From contig NZ_CANNCF010000011.1 in assembly GCF_947503045.1 (NCBI RefSeq), forward strand, positions 1 through 41,419: DNA of 41,419 nt, given 5' to 3'. The notes under the pieces were generated by a model. It saw only the letters and a program-made list of their open reading frames with translations. It searched no databases and was not told the DNA's origin. Positions 7,842 through 15,333 of the stretch are shown here, in pieces. Source of the DNA: an uncultured Tateyamaria sp. (GTDB taxonomy: Bacteria > Pseudomonadota > Alphaproteobacteria > Rhodobacterales > Rhodobacteraceae). How positions within the stretch are numbered: the stretch's first letter is position 1; the number at the start of each line of letters is the position of its first letter. A program made the translations under genes and the position numbers.

Positions 7842-8510
7842 ATGAAAAAGACCAAACTTATCTATGGTCATGACACGCTCTGCGGATGGTGCTTTGGGTT
7901 TACCCCGACGCTTGATGCATTTGCCGCAGCTCATCCTGACATCGAAATCGATGTCATCCCAGGTGGTCTGGTCAAAGGTGAGCGGGTCGGCAGCTACGCT
8001 GACATGGCAGATTATATTGCCCAAGCTGAGGTCAAAATGACAGGAGTGACTGGCCGCGCTATCGGTCAGCCGTTCCGGGACATGTTGCAGCAAGCAGATG
8101 CGCCGCTGAGCATTTCTGCGCCGCCAAGTCTTGCGATCCTGCAGATGAAAAAACTGGCACCGGATCGGGCGCTTGAGTTTGCGCATATCTTGCAGGATGC
8201 ACATTTTCTTGAGGGAAAAGACGTCAATCTCGCGGTAACTTACGATGACATCTGCGCCGCCCACGGGTTCCCGGCGCTCGATACTGACGCGATTGCCGGC
8301 GCCACAGAGGACACCCCGGATGTTGCCGCCAGTTATGCGCAATCAGCTGAATTGGGGATCCAAGCATACCCAACGATCCTTGTGCTTGATGAAAAAGATA
8401 GGGTCGTGGGGCAGATTGATTCAATTTACGAGATCGATCCATTTACCGAGCGCTTCAACGAGATCGTAAATACGAAGGCATCAGAAGAAATTCGGGCTCT
8501 TTTGACTTAG
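7842..8510 (+). CDS. DsbA family (FrnE-like) thioredoxin-fold protein, CGWC
   Basis: A 222-residue protein with HDTLCGWCFGFTP; the redox cysteines are Cys14 and Cys17 and the C-terminal cis-Pro loop is IQAYPTILVLDEKDRVVG. No signal peptide is present. The fold and motif match FrnE/DsbA-like cytosolic oxidoreductases, some of which are found with polyketide or stress genes. It is the last gene of the plus-strand cluster and a paralogue of the protein at 476-1120, sharing the CGWC position but little of the C-terminal half. AGAGGA precedes the ATG. Confidence 0.88.
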   Translation: MKKTKLIYGHDTLCGWCFGFTPTLDAFAAAHPDIEIDVIPGGLVKGERVGSYADMADYIAQAEVKMTGVTGRAIGQPFRDMLQQADAPLSISAPPSLAILQMKKLAPDRALEFAHILQDAHFLEGKDVNLAVTYDDICAAHGFPALDTDAIAGATEDTPDVAASYAQSAELGIQAYPTILVLDEKDRVVGQIDSIYEIDPFTERFNEIVNTKASEEIRALLT

Positions 8511-8684
8511 TTTAGCTCAGCGACAAACCGAATACTGGCTTAGTGTCAATTTATCGCGCGATCGAAGCGAAATTATGGAGCCACGCGCAACCATTCACAT
8601 GGAAGCGAGGGGCTTCAAACCCTAAATAGTCTGCTTGAGCGTTCGTTTGAGTCGTTTCTTCCAAGCGCTGCTATGGAATTTGAT

Positions 8685-8716
8685 GGATGAGCCAGGCCTT
8701 TCAGGCTGGCTCATCC
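8685..8716. terminator. Hairpin between convergent genes, probable terminator
   Basis: GGATGAGCCAG (8685-8695) pairs perfectly with CTGGCTCATCC (8706-8716), and the inner CCT/AGG extends the stem. It lies just past the stop of the minus-strand exported NTF2-like gene, 174 bases past the plus-strand cluster. There is no U-run on either side, so bidirectional termination is inferred from position and stem strength. The rest of 8511-8684 shows nothing I can assign. Confidence 0.5.
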
Positions 8717-8722
8717 GATCGG

Positions 8723-9160
8723 TTACTGTTGTGCGTGTTGGTGCCACATGTCGGTGACGATTTCCCAGCCGTCATCCTCTGGTTCCAGGACGAAAAGATA
8801 CGTACCCGTAGCGTCCATGCCCTGACTTTCGATCACGGCGTCAACCGAGCCGATCATAACCGCCAGCGTTGCATCCTCAGACACAAAAAGGTGGTCAATC
8901 GTATGGGTAACGTTTCCCTTGTTCGCGGTGACGAATTCAAAGAGCTGCCTCGGCCCCTCAAGTCCTTGCGTTACAGGTGCGCCTTGTGCAATCCAGAGCG
9001 TGTCATCGGCGTAAAGCTCAATCAGACCTTCAGCGTCGTGGGCAGCGGCCGCCTCGTTGAAACGATCATTGACGGCGTTCAGGTTTGAGGCGGCATCTTC
9101 ATCGGCAAGTGCAATCGATGTGGTCATAGCCAAAAAGGCTAAAGGTAGAAGAGTTTTCAT
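8723..9160 (-). CDS. Exported NTF2/SnoaL-like protein
   Basis: A 145-residue precursor. The first 19 residues (MKTLLPLAFLAMTTSIALA) form a Sec signal peptide ending in an ALA-D cleavage site, which fixes the start at 9160 rather than a further upstream start. The mature part is NTF2-like: NDRFNEAAAAHDAEGLIELY, DDTLWIAQGAPV, and a C-terminal WEIVTDMW. AGGAAA precedes the ATG. A periplasmic location sets it apart from the four cytosolic NTF2-like proteins in this window. It follows another NTF2-like gene on the same strand after 67 bases. Confidence 0.82.
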   Translation of the reverse strand: MKTLLPLAFLAMTTSIALADEDAASNLNAVNDRFNEAAAAHDAEGLIELYADDTLWIAQGAPVTQGLEGPRQLFEFVTANKGNVTHTIDHLFVSEDATLAVMIGSVDAVIESQGMDATGTYLFVLEPEDDGWEIVTDMWHQHAQQ

Positions 9161-9227
9161 GTGCAATTTCCTATTTATGAAAGTGGAGAATCCGACTCCC
9201 TCGTGGACATTTTGAGAGGGGAGGCGG

Positions 9228-9629
9228 TTAGGCATCATCGTTTCGGGTCATGATGACTTCGCGAATGATCTGCCAGCGGCCATCTTCAAGCACGAAGTCG
9301 ATGCTCAACGTCAGCAGTTGCTTGCGATTTGTGACGTTGTTCTTGCGGCTGATCAGGATATGCCCACGCGTGTCATCAGCCTCAACAAGGTGATATTCCG
9401 CCCAGGGGTTCGGGTCTCCCATCTGGGCCATGGCGCCTTTTACGTGCTCCATGAAGCCAAGTTTGTCATTCTGCATCAGAACGCCACCATCCGCTAAGAG
9501 GTAGGTGCGCATGTCGCGGTGGTAGATGCGATCCAGCACATCAAATGAATGCCCTGAAACGCCACCGATGAGGTCGTCGAGTGTCGCCTTCACGGCTGCA
9601 ACATTTGCATGATCAGGTGTCATGGTCAT
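9228..9629 (-). CDS. NTF2-like protein
   Basis: A 133-residue protein with an NTF2 pattern: LDDLIGGVSGHSFDVLDRIY, then DMRTYLLADGGVLM, and strands TLSIDFVLEDGRWQIIREV. The start at 9629 has AGGA 8 bases upstream; a second in-frame ATG lies two codons downstream. It is 39 bases behind the CPIC redoxin gene and probably in the same minus-strand transcript, which would place it under the TetR regulator at 10273. Confidence 0.78.
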   Translation of the reverse strand: MTMTPDHANVAAVKATLDDLIGGVSGHSFDVLDRIYHRDMRTYLLADGGVLMQNDKLGFMEHVKGAMAQMGDPNPWAEYHLVEADDTRGHILISRKNNVTNRKQLLTLSIDFVLEDGRWQIIREVIMTRNDDA

Positions 9630-9668
9630 TGAAGGTATCCTTTCGGGGATTGTTGGGACGGCGGTGTT

Positions 9669-10202
9669 TTAGGCGTATGTACCGTTTGCTGGAAACGCCT
9701 CGGTCATCCCACGCATGAACCGGAGGCCGCTGACCACGGATGGCAATTGAGGGCGCAGGAAAGGGGCGTTTGAAACATCGACCATGCGCAACTCGCGGTC
9801 CTCGTTCACCACGAACAGACCCGGTTCAGCAAATGGACCCTCCACATTAATGCCATGGCGCGGGCTGGAGATATAAAGGCCAATCGCCTGCATCTGGTCG
9901 ATTGTCAGGCCATAGGCGACTGGGTAACTCGGGGAGACTTCAGCAATCTGACTGGTGGCCCGTTCCTTGCTGTCTGAAGAGACAGCTACAGCTTCGATAC
10001 GCATTTCTTTTAGCGATTGGACGGTCTCGTCCAATTCGCGCAAATAGCGAGTGCAGATCGGACAATGCTTGCCGCGGTAGACGATAATTAATTGCCAATC
10101 GTATCCGTCGCTCGCTTCACCCAACCGAATGTTGCCGCCGCCGAGTGAGGGAACTTCGATAACCGGAAATACCTTACCGGGTGCGGGCTTTTTGGATGAC
10201 AT
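9669..10202 (-). CDS. Peroxiredoxin-like (AhpC/TSA) protein with CPIC motif
   Basis: A 177-residue thioredoxin-fold protein. LIIVYRGKHCPICTRYL holds Cys47 and Cys50, the layout of peroxiredoxin-like AhpC/TSA proteins in which a CxxC replaces the single peroxidatic cysteine. SDSKERA follows, as in peroxiredoxins. It probably reduces peroxides or disulfides in the cytosol. AAGGAGT precedes the ATG; the longer reading back to 10442 would run through the TetR promoter and is rejected. It is divergent from the TetR gene across a 70-base region with a palindromic operator. Confidence 0.85.
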   Translation of the reverse strand: MSSKKPAPGKVFPVIEVPSLGGGNIRLGEASDGYDWQLIIVYRGKHCPICTRYLRELDETVQSLKEMRIEAVAVSSDSKERATSQIAEVSPSYPVAYGLTIDQMQAIGLYISSPRHGINVEGPFAEPGLFVVNEDRELRMVDVSNAPFLRPQLPSVVSGLRFMRGMTEAFPANGTYA

Positions 10203-10213
10203 GAATGGACTCC

Positions 10214-10242
10214 TTGACTTATCTATCAATCGATACATAAAT
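10214..10242 (+). promoter_or_regulatory. tetR promoter with overlapping TetR-type operator
   Basis: TTATCTATC (10219-10227) and GATACATAA (10232-10240) form a 22-base inverted repeat with one mismatch around AATC. A -35-like TTGACT (10214-10219) and a -10-like TAAATA near 10238 flank or overlap it. TetR repressors typically bind such palindromes over their own and the divergent promoter, so repression of both tetR and the redoxin gene is likely. Confidence 0.6.
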
Positions 10243-10272
10243 AAAGCGCAACGGCAGTCAAGGACTTTTATT

Positions 10273-10881
10273 TTGAACGATACAAAAAAATTAGGCAGGC
10301 CACGTACATTTGACGAAGCTGAAGCGCTGATGGCGGCGATGAACGCTTTTTGGACAAAAGGGTATGCCGCAACTTCCATGAAAGACCTGACCGCCGCGAT
10401 GAAAATCAGCGGGCCAAGCATATACGCGGCATTTGGCGACAAGCGCGAGCTCTACCTCAAGACCATCGACCGCTACGCCGATGTCGATGGCTGTGCACCG
10501 ATCGTTGCCTTTGAGGGCGCGGCATCGATTGAGGATGCCGTCCGTGGCTTTCTGACATCCGTTGTTTCACATTCTACCCAGCAAGAGGGTGCCCCGCGCG
10601 GTTGTTTTTTGGCATCCTGCGTGGCCACAACAGTGGGTGAGGTCGAAGGCGTAGCGGAGCGCATGGAGAAGGCTATTCGCGAAACGGACACTCGGCTTGC
10701 CGCAAGGTTCGACAAAGAGAAATCACTTGGCAATTTGCCAAAGGACTTTCCATCGCAGGATCGCGCTCGACTGCTCCATGACATGCGCCAGGGGCACGTG
10801 CATCGTAGCCGCGCGGGTTGGACCGCAGAACGCCTACTCGATGATCTTGAAGATCGCGTTCGAATGGTTCTGATGATCTGA
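10273..10881 (+). CDS. TetR family transcriptional regulator, TTG start
   Basis: A 202-residue TetR repressor. LGRPRTFDEAEALMAAMNAF leads into the HTH with TSMKDLTAAMKISGPSIYAAF (residues about 10-55). The ligand domain includes GAPRGCFLASC and follows the AcrR/YcdC-type pattern. The start is taken as TTG at 10273 because AGGA lies 8 bases upstream and it leaves the normal short N-terminal arm; no in-frame ATG is available nearby. It is divergent from the redoxin/NTF2-like genes. A cysteine-containing ligand domain next to a peroxiredoxin-like gene makes redox sensing possible, but that is inference. Confidence 0.88.
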   Translation: MNDTKKLGRPRTFDEAEALMAAMNAFWTKGYAATSMKDLTAAMKISGPSIYAAFGDKRELYLKTIDRYADVDGCAPIVAFEGAASIEDAVRGFLTSVVSHSTQQEGAPRGCFLASCVATTVGEVEGVAERMEKAIRETDTRLAARFDKEKSLGNLPKDFPSQDRARLLHDMRQGHVHRSRAGWTAERLLDDLEDRVRMVLMI

Positions 10882-10936
10882 AATCACAGCGGCAGTAAAC
10901 ACCAAGGCTTAGTGGGCACAAGTGCGCCTCATGCAA

Positions 10937-10969
10937 GCACCTTGCTTCAGGTGGTCAAGTGCAAGGTGC
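10937..10969. terminator. Hairpin between convergent tetR and mdeB
   Basis: GCACCTTGC (10937-10945) and GCAAGGTGC (10961-10969) form a perfect 9-bp stem with a 15-base loop in the gap between the convergent tetR and mdeB-like genes. The loop is long and there is no T-run, so terminator function is tentative. Confidence 0.35.
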
Positions 10970-11041
10970 ACCATTAGAAAGTGACCATGCTTGGCGCAGC
11001 GCTCCTTTCATTTAGTCCACCATGCAATGATGTGGGCGCGC

Positions 11042-13423
11042 TCAAACAGCCGCAGAAATCTGGATATGCCGACCGTCCGTCAATCCTTGCACTTTCTCCA
11101 CGATAGACGCGGCATCGATCCCGTGATGTTTGTAGAGATCGCCGATTGTCCCGGTTTGACCAAAGTGCTCCACACCCAGTGAAATGGTCTGATGACCGGC
11201 CACTCCACCTAGCCAAGCCAGCGTCGCAGGATGGCCATCAATCGCCGAGACGATCTTGCAGTGAGGGGGCAGGTCTCCCATAAGTGTTTCGATATGTGAC
11301 TTTGCCCGGTCGTTGCCCCGTGACCGCGCGCGTTGCGCGGCCGTCCAACCCGCATTCAATCTGTCCGCTGACGTAACAGCCAGGACGCCAATGTCGCGTC
11401 GTCCTTCGCCGATCATGCCCGCCGCCTTGATCGCTTCAGAGGCCACTGCACCCTGATAGGCGATCACAACATCGCAGTTTGGTCCCGGCTTGCGCAGCCA
11501 GTAGGCCCCATCGATGGCACCTTGCCGAAAGGCGTCGTCGTGACGCTTGCCAGGCTGCTCAATCGGGTTTGTCGTCAGACGTAGATAGATGCTCCCTCCG
11601 GTCTCATCCCTGAGCCATGTACGCTCATCGGGATCGCCCTCACCGTCGCGCTGCATATAGTCAAAGGCCCATTCCATGATCACGGCCAGCTCATCGGCAA
11701 AGGCCGGCTCAAAGCTCGCCAATCCATCCTGGCTCATCCCGGTCAGGGGTGTTCCGATGGACTGGTGCGCACCGCCTTCGGGCGCAAGCGTCACACCCGA
11801 GGGCGTGCCGACGATCATGAACCGCGCGTCCTGGTAACAGGCATAGTTCAGAGCATCGAGGCCACGATGTACGAAGGGATCGTAGACCGTACCGATCGGC
11901 AAAAGACGCTTGCCAAAGAGAGAATGCGACAGGCCCGCAGCCCCCAAAAGCAGGAACAGGTTCATCTCGGCGATGCCAAGCTCGATATGCTGTCCGTCCG
12001 GTGTGAAGGCCCATTTCGCCGTGGAAGGGATGCGGTGTTCGATAAAGGCATCCGCCTGTTCTGCGCGCGCAAAAAGCTTGCGACGATTGACCCAGGACGC
12101 CAATCCTGTAGTGCCCGTCACATCCGGCGATGTGGTCACGATCCGTGCGGCCAAATCGCTGTCGCCCTTGGACAGATCATCAAGGATCTTTCCGAAGGCA
12201 GCCTGAGTGGAGATTTCACGGTCGCTGCTGAAGTCGATTGCAGGAACGGCAACCTTGGCATCGCTGAAGCGGCGCGGACCGCTGGCGAAAAAGGGGACAT
12301 CTTTGAGGAAGACCTCTATGGCCGCGATATCTTTGACACCTGCGAGGCGATCCCATTCCTGACCCTCTGCCACACCCATATGCTTTTGCCATTCCGCAAA
12401 CTGGGTCTTGTTCATTAAGCCGCCATGGTTGTCTTTGTGCCCTGCAATGGGCGTGCCCCAGCCCTTGATCGTATAGGCCAGAAAGCATGTCGGGCGGTCG
12501 TGGTCGATGGCATCGAAGGTGTCGGCCATCGTGGAGACGCAGTTGCCACCAAGGTTTTCCATCAGCGCGGCCAATTCGTCATCGCTGCTCCGGTCGATCA
12601 GCGCTGTGACATCGCCCTGATCGCCCAAATCGTCCATGAGCCGCTTGCGCCAGACAGCACCACCCATGAAGGTCAGAGCCGAGTATTCCTGATTGGGGCA
12701 GGCATCAATCCAGTCGCGCAGCTTATCGCCGCCCGGTTCTTCGAAAGCCGCGCGTTGCAAAGCGCCGTGTTTGACGCGCACCACGTCCCAGCCGAAGGCA
12801 TCAAAGATCTTCTCGACACGTTCGAACAAGCCTTCACGAACAATCCCGTCCAGCGACTGGCGGTTGTAATCGATGATCCACCAGGTGTTGCGCAGATCGT
12901 TCTTCCAGCCCTCTTGTAGGGCTTCATAGATATTGCCCTCGTCCAGCTCGGCATCCCCGACCAAGGCGACCATGCGCCCCATTGGCGCACCTTTGCCCCA
13001 ATCCTTGGCCGCGATGTAATCCTGAATGATCGACGCGAAGGAGGTGATGGCCACCCCTAAACCGACCGATCCGGTCGAGAAATCCACATCGTCGATATCC
13101 TTGGTGCGCGAGGGGTAGCTTTGCACACCACCCAAACCCCGGAAGTTCTCCATTTTCTCGCGGGTCTGGTTGCCCATCAGGTATTGCGCGGCGTGAAACA
13201 CGGGGGAGGCATGGGGTTTGACAGCCACACGGTCTTCCGGGCGCAGGGCCGAGAAATAGAGCGCCGTCATGATCGACACCATGGACGCGGACGAGGCTTG
13301 ATGCCCGCCGATCTTGATCCCGTCCACCTTGGGGCGGATATGGTTCGCGTGGTGGATCATCCAATGCGAATGCCACAGCAACAATTGCTCGACGGTTTTC
13401 AAATGGGTGCGCGAAACGGTCAT
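11042..13423 (-). CDS. mdeB: Homodimeric pyruvate dehydrogenase E1-like enzyme (2-oxobutyrate)
   Basis: A 793-residue thiamine-diphosphate enzyme of the transketolase/AceE superfamily. The TPP motif begins at GDAELDEGN (156-164) and is closed by DYNRQSLD (185-192). KIGGHQASSASMVS near residue 37 and the pyrimidine-binding region HIELGIAEMNLFLL complete the fold. In Pseudomonas putida, mdeB lies next to methionine gamma-lyase and encodes an E1-like enzyme credited with 2-oxobutyrate breakdown. Here it ends the same kind of operon, so the same substrate is inferred. It is about 90 residues shorter than typical AceE. No E2 or E3 gene is nearby, so it must use enzymes encoded elsewhere. GGGAG precedes the ATG, 21 bases behind the OsmC-like gene. 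Confidence 0.82.
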   Translation of the reverse strand: MTVSRTHLKTVEQLLLWHSHWMIHHANHIRPKVDGIKIGGHQASSASMVSIMTALYFSALRPEDRVAVKPHASPVFHAAQYLMGNQTREKMENFRGLGGVQSYPSRTKDIDDVDFSTGSVGLGVAITSFASIIQDYIAAKDWGKGAPMGRMVALVGDAELDEGNIYEALQEGWKNDLRNTWWIIDYNRQSLDGIVREGLFERVEKIFDAFGWDVVRVKHGALQRAAFEEPGGDKLRDWIDACPNQEYSALTFMGGAVWRKRLMDDLGDQGDVTALIDRSSDDELAALMENLGGNCVSTMADTFDAIDHDRPTCFLAYTIKGWGTPIAGHKDNHGGLMNKTQFAEWQKHMGVAEGQEWDRLAGVKDIAAIEVFLKDVPFFASGPRRFSDAKVAVPAIDFSSDREISTQAAFGKILDDLSKGDSDLAARIVTTSPDVTGTTGLASWVNRRKLFARAEQADAFIEHRIPSTAKWAFTPDGQHIELGIAEMNLFLLLGAAGLSHSLFGKRLLPIGTVYDPFVHRGLDALNYACYQDARFMIVGTPSGVTLAPEGGAHQSIGTPLTGMSQDGLASFEPAFADELAVIMEWAFDYMQRDGEGDPDERTWLRDETGGSIYLRLTTNPIEQPGKRHDDAFRQGAIDGAYWLRKPGPNCDVVIAYQGAVASEAIKAAGMIGEGRRDIGVLAVTSADRLNAGWTAAQRARSRGNDRAKSHIETLMGDLPPHCKIVSAIDGHPATLAWLGGVAGHQTISLGVEHFGQTGTIGDLYKHHGIDAASIVEKVQGLTDGRHIQISAAV

Positions 13424-13444
13424 GGTGGGGCTCCCGGTAGGATC

Positions 13445-13996
13445 TTAGTCTTCGATCTGGTTCACAACGATGTCCCCTGACAAAGACACAGGGTTGATGA
13501 TCGTCTGCGCATTCGGGCTGTGTTTGATGGCCTTCTTATGTAGCTCTTCGAACTGCTCGGGCGTGCCGTCGCCGGTCACATGGATCGTGTAACGGATTTC
13601 CGGGAAGCCAACCGGTGCGTTGGTGCCAAGTCCCATGAAACCACGCAAGTCCAGCGTGCCATCGAAGTCGATTTTGACGGATTCAAGTTGGATGCCTTCT
13701 GCCGTGGCCCCCGCGACAAAGGCCACCATCATGCACGAGCCAAGACCCGAGAGCAGCAATTCCTGCGGGTTCGGCCCATGGTTGTTGCCCATCAATTGGC
13801 GCGGCTCGTCCGCCTTCCAGACAAAGGACCGGCTGACCTTATGGGGGCCGACAAGCATCGGCTTGGTAGACGTGCGTGCACGCGTACCGCTTTCCCAATC
13901 GACCTCGATACCATAGCTCATCAGACCTTCTTCGGGATTGCCTGCGACTTCGTTGACGAACTCACTGAGGGCGGCGGTGGGGATGGAGTTGCGCAT
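13445..13996 (-). CDS. OsmC family protein with a single cysteine
   Basis: A 183-residue OsmC/Ohr-fold protein. LLLSGLGSCMMVAFVAG carries Cys88 at the usual first redox position. The second redox cysteine expected in the C-terminal helix is replaced: KHSPNAQTI has Ser160, and Cys88 is the only cysteine in the protein. Classical OsmC/Ohr peroxidases use both cysteines, so this one may have a different chemistry or need an external thiol. An N-terminal extension of about 25 residues precedes the core. Its ATG overlaps the upstream stop by one base (TAATG), indicating coupled translation with the PLP enzyme. In a methanethiol-producing operon, a role with thiol or peroxide by-products is conceivable. 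Confidence 0.85.
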   Translation of the reverse strand: MRNSIPTAALSEFVNEVAGNPEEGLMSYGIEVDWESGTRARTSTKPMLVGPHKVSRSFVWKADEPRQLMGNNHGPNPQELLLSGLGSCMMVAFVAGATAEGIQLESVKIDFDGTLDLRGFMGLGTNAPVGFPEIRYTIHVTGDGTPEQFEELHKKAIKHSPNAQTIINPVSLSGDIVVNQIED

Positions 13997-15312
13997 TATG
14001 CGGCCCCTTTCATGGTGGAAATGGCGTTAAGAGCCTGATCGAAGTCAGCGATCAGGTCGGCGGGGTCTTCGATACCAACAGAGAGACGGACACAGCCAGG
14101 GTGAATGCCAATGTCAGCACGTTGGCGGCTGGTCATTGTCGCCTGTGAGGAGTTAAAGGGCAGGCTGATCAGGCTTTCGATGCCCCCAAGGCTCGTGGCC
14201 TGTTTTGGCAGGTGCAGCTTATCCATAAGCGCAAGAGCTGCCTGATCGCCCCCTTTCACAAAGAAAGTCACATTGCCCGTCCCCATCTTCATCAGCTCTT
14301 TGGCGCGCGCGTGATCGGGGTGACTGGGCAGCATGGGATAGAGCACGTTTTCAACGGCCGGATGCGTTTCTAGGAACTCCGCCAGGGCGGTTGCCGAGGC
14401 TTCATGGGCCTTCATACGGATATCGAGAGTCTTGAGCCCGCGCTCCAACAAGAAGCAAGCATGAGGGTCCAGTGAGCCGCCATAGTTGAGCAGTCTTGGC
14501 CAAATCATGTCGACCAATTTGCGGGGGCCGCACACAACACCGGCGATGAGATCGGAGTGGCCGTTAAGGTACTTGGAGGCAGAATGCACAACAAGATCGA
14601 CGCCCATCTCCAACGGCTTCATCACCGGGGGAGGGGCAAAGGTGCTGTCCACGATCAGGCGCAAGTTATGCCGTTTTGCGATATCCACCAGTGCGGGGAT
14701 ATCGACCACTTTGAGCACCGGATTGGTGATCACCTCGAAATAGAGGATCTGGGTATTCGGCTGGATGGCCGCTTCGATTGCTTCGAGGTCATAGCTGTCG
14801 ACCATGGTTGCCGACATCCCCAGCGACGGAAATTCCTGATTGAAGAGGTTATAGGTGCCGCCGTAAAGGTCGCTTGCCGCCACCACATGTGCGCCTTTAT
14901 CGACCATGGCCATCACCGCAGCCGTGATCGCCGCCATACCGGAACTGAAGACAATTGCGCTTTCCGCGCCCTCGAGCGTCGCCAGCTTTTCCTGCACCGC
15001 CCATTGGGACGGGTTGCCATAGCGGGTGTAGATGAAGCGGTCGCGACCGAACCCTTCTTCAATCGACCCATAGGTTTCTTCGTGCAGAATGAAGGTCGAT
15101 GTTTGGTAGATCGGCGTACCGACAGCACCCGTGCGCGGATCGTCATGAGTGCCTGCGTGGACAGCCTTGGTCGACATGCCCATCTTACCCATGGGATGTG
15201 CGTCCAGGAACGGACCGGATTGGCGGGACCGGTCCAGCTCGTTGATCCAGCGCCCGGTCTGGCGTTTCGCAGGTTGGCTCGAAGCGTCGCCGTAAAGTCG
15301 TTTCTCGGTCAT
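13996..15312 (-). CDS. Cys/Met-metabolism PLP-dependent enzyme (cystathionine gamma-lyase/synthase-like)
   Basis: A 438-residue fold-type I PLP enzyme of the trans-sulfuration family. The PLP lysine is Lys247 in VVHSASKYLNGHSD, and the phosphate-binding SSGMAA and the Tyr150 of DLYGGTYNLF are present. At the position where methionine gamma-lyase has its diagnostic cysteine this protein has Gly152, so it is not a second classical methionine gamma-lyase. Candidates are cystathionine gamma-lyase/synthase or a lyase for another sulfur amino acid. An N-terminal extension of about 45 residues precedes the core. GGAGG is 6 bases from the ATG. It lies 21 bases behind mdeA and overlaps the OsmC-like gene by one base. 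Confidence 0.85.
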   Translation of the reverse strand: MTEKRLYGDASSQPAKRQTGRWINELDRSRQSGPFLDAHPMGKMGMSTKAVHAGTHDDPRTGAVGTPIYQTSTFILHEETYGSIEEGFGRDRFIYTRYGNPSQWAVQEKLATLEGAESAIVFSSGMAAITAAVMAMVDKGAHVVAASDLYGGTYNLFNQEFPSLGMSATMVDSYDLEAIEAAIQPNTQILYFEVITNPVLKVVDIPALVDIAKRHNLRLIVDSTFAPPPVMKPLEMGVDLVVHSASKYLNGHSDLIAGVVCGPRKLVDMIWPRLLNYGGSLDPHACFLLERGLKTLDIRMKAHEASATALAEFLETHPAVENVLYPMLPSHPDHARAKELMKMGTGNVTFFVKGGDQAALALMDKLHLPKQATSLGGIESLISLPFNSSQATMTSRQRADIGIHPGCVRLSVGIEDPADLIADFDQALNAISTMKGAA

Positions 15313-15333
15313 AGGGTCCTCCGCACGTAAGCG

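Noticed and set aside
9669..10442. Longer form of the peroxiredoxin-like protein starting at 10442
   Set aside because: It would run through the TetR operator and the TetR HTH codons; the ATG at 10202 has an AAGGAG ribosome site.
14557..15330. Plus-strand reading frame of 257 codons
   Set aside because: It is fully antisense to the well-supported PLP enzyme gene.
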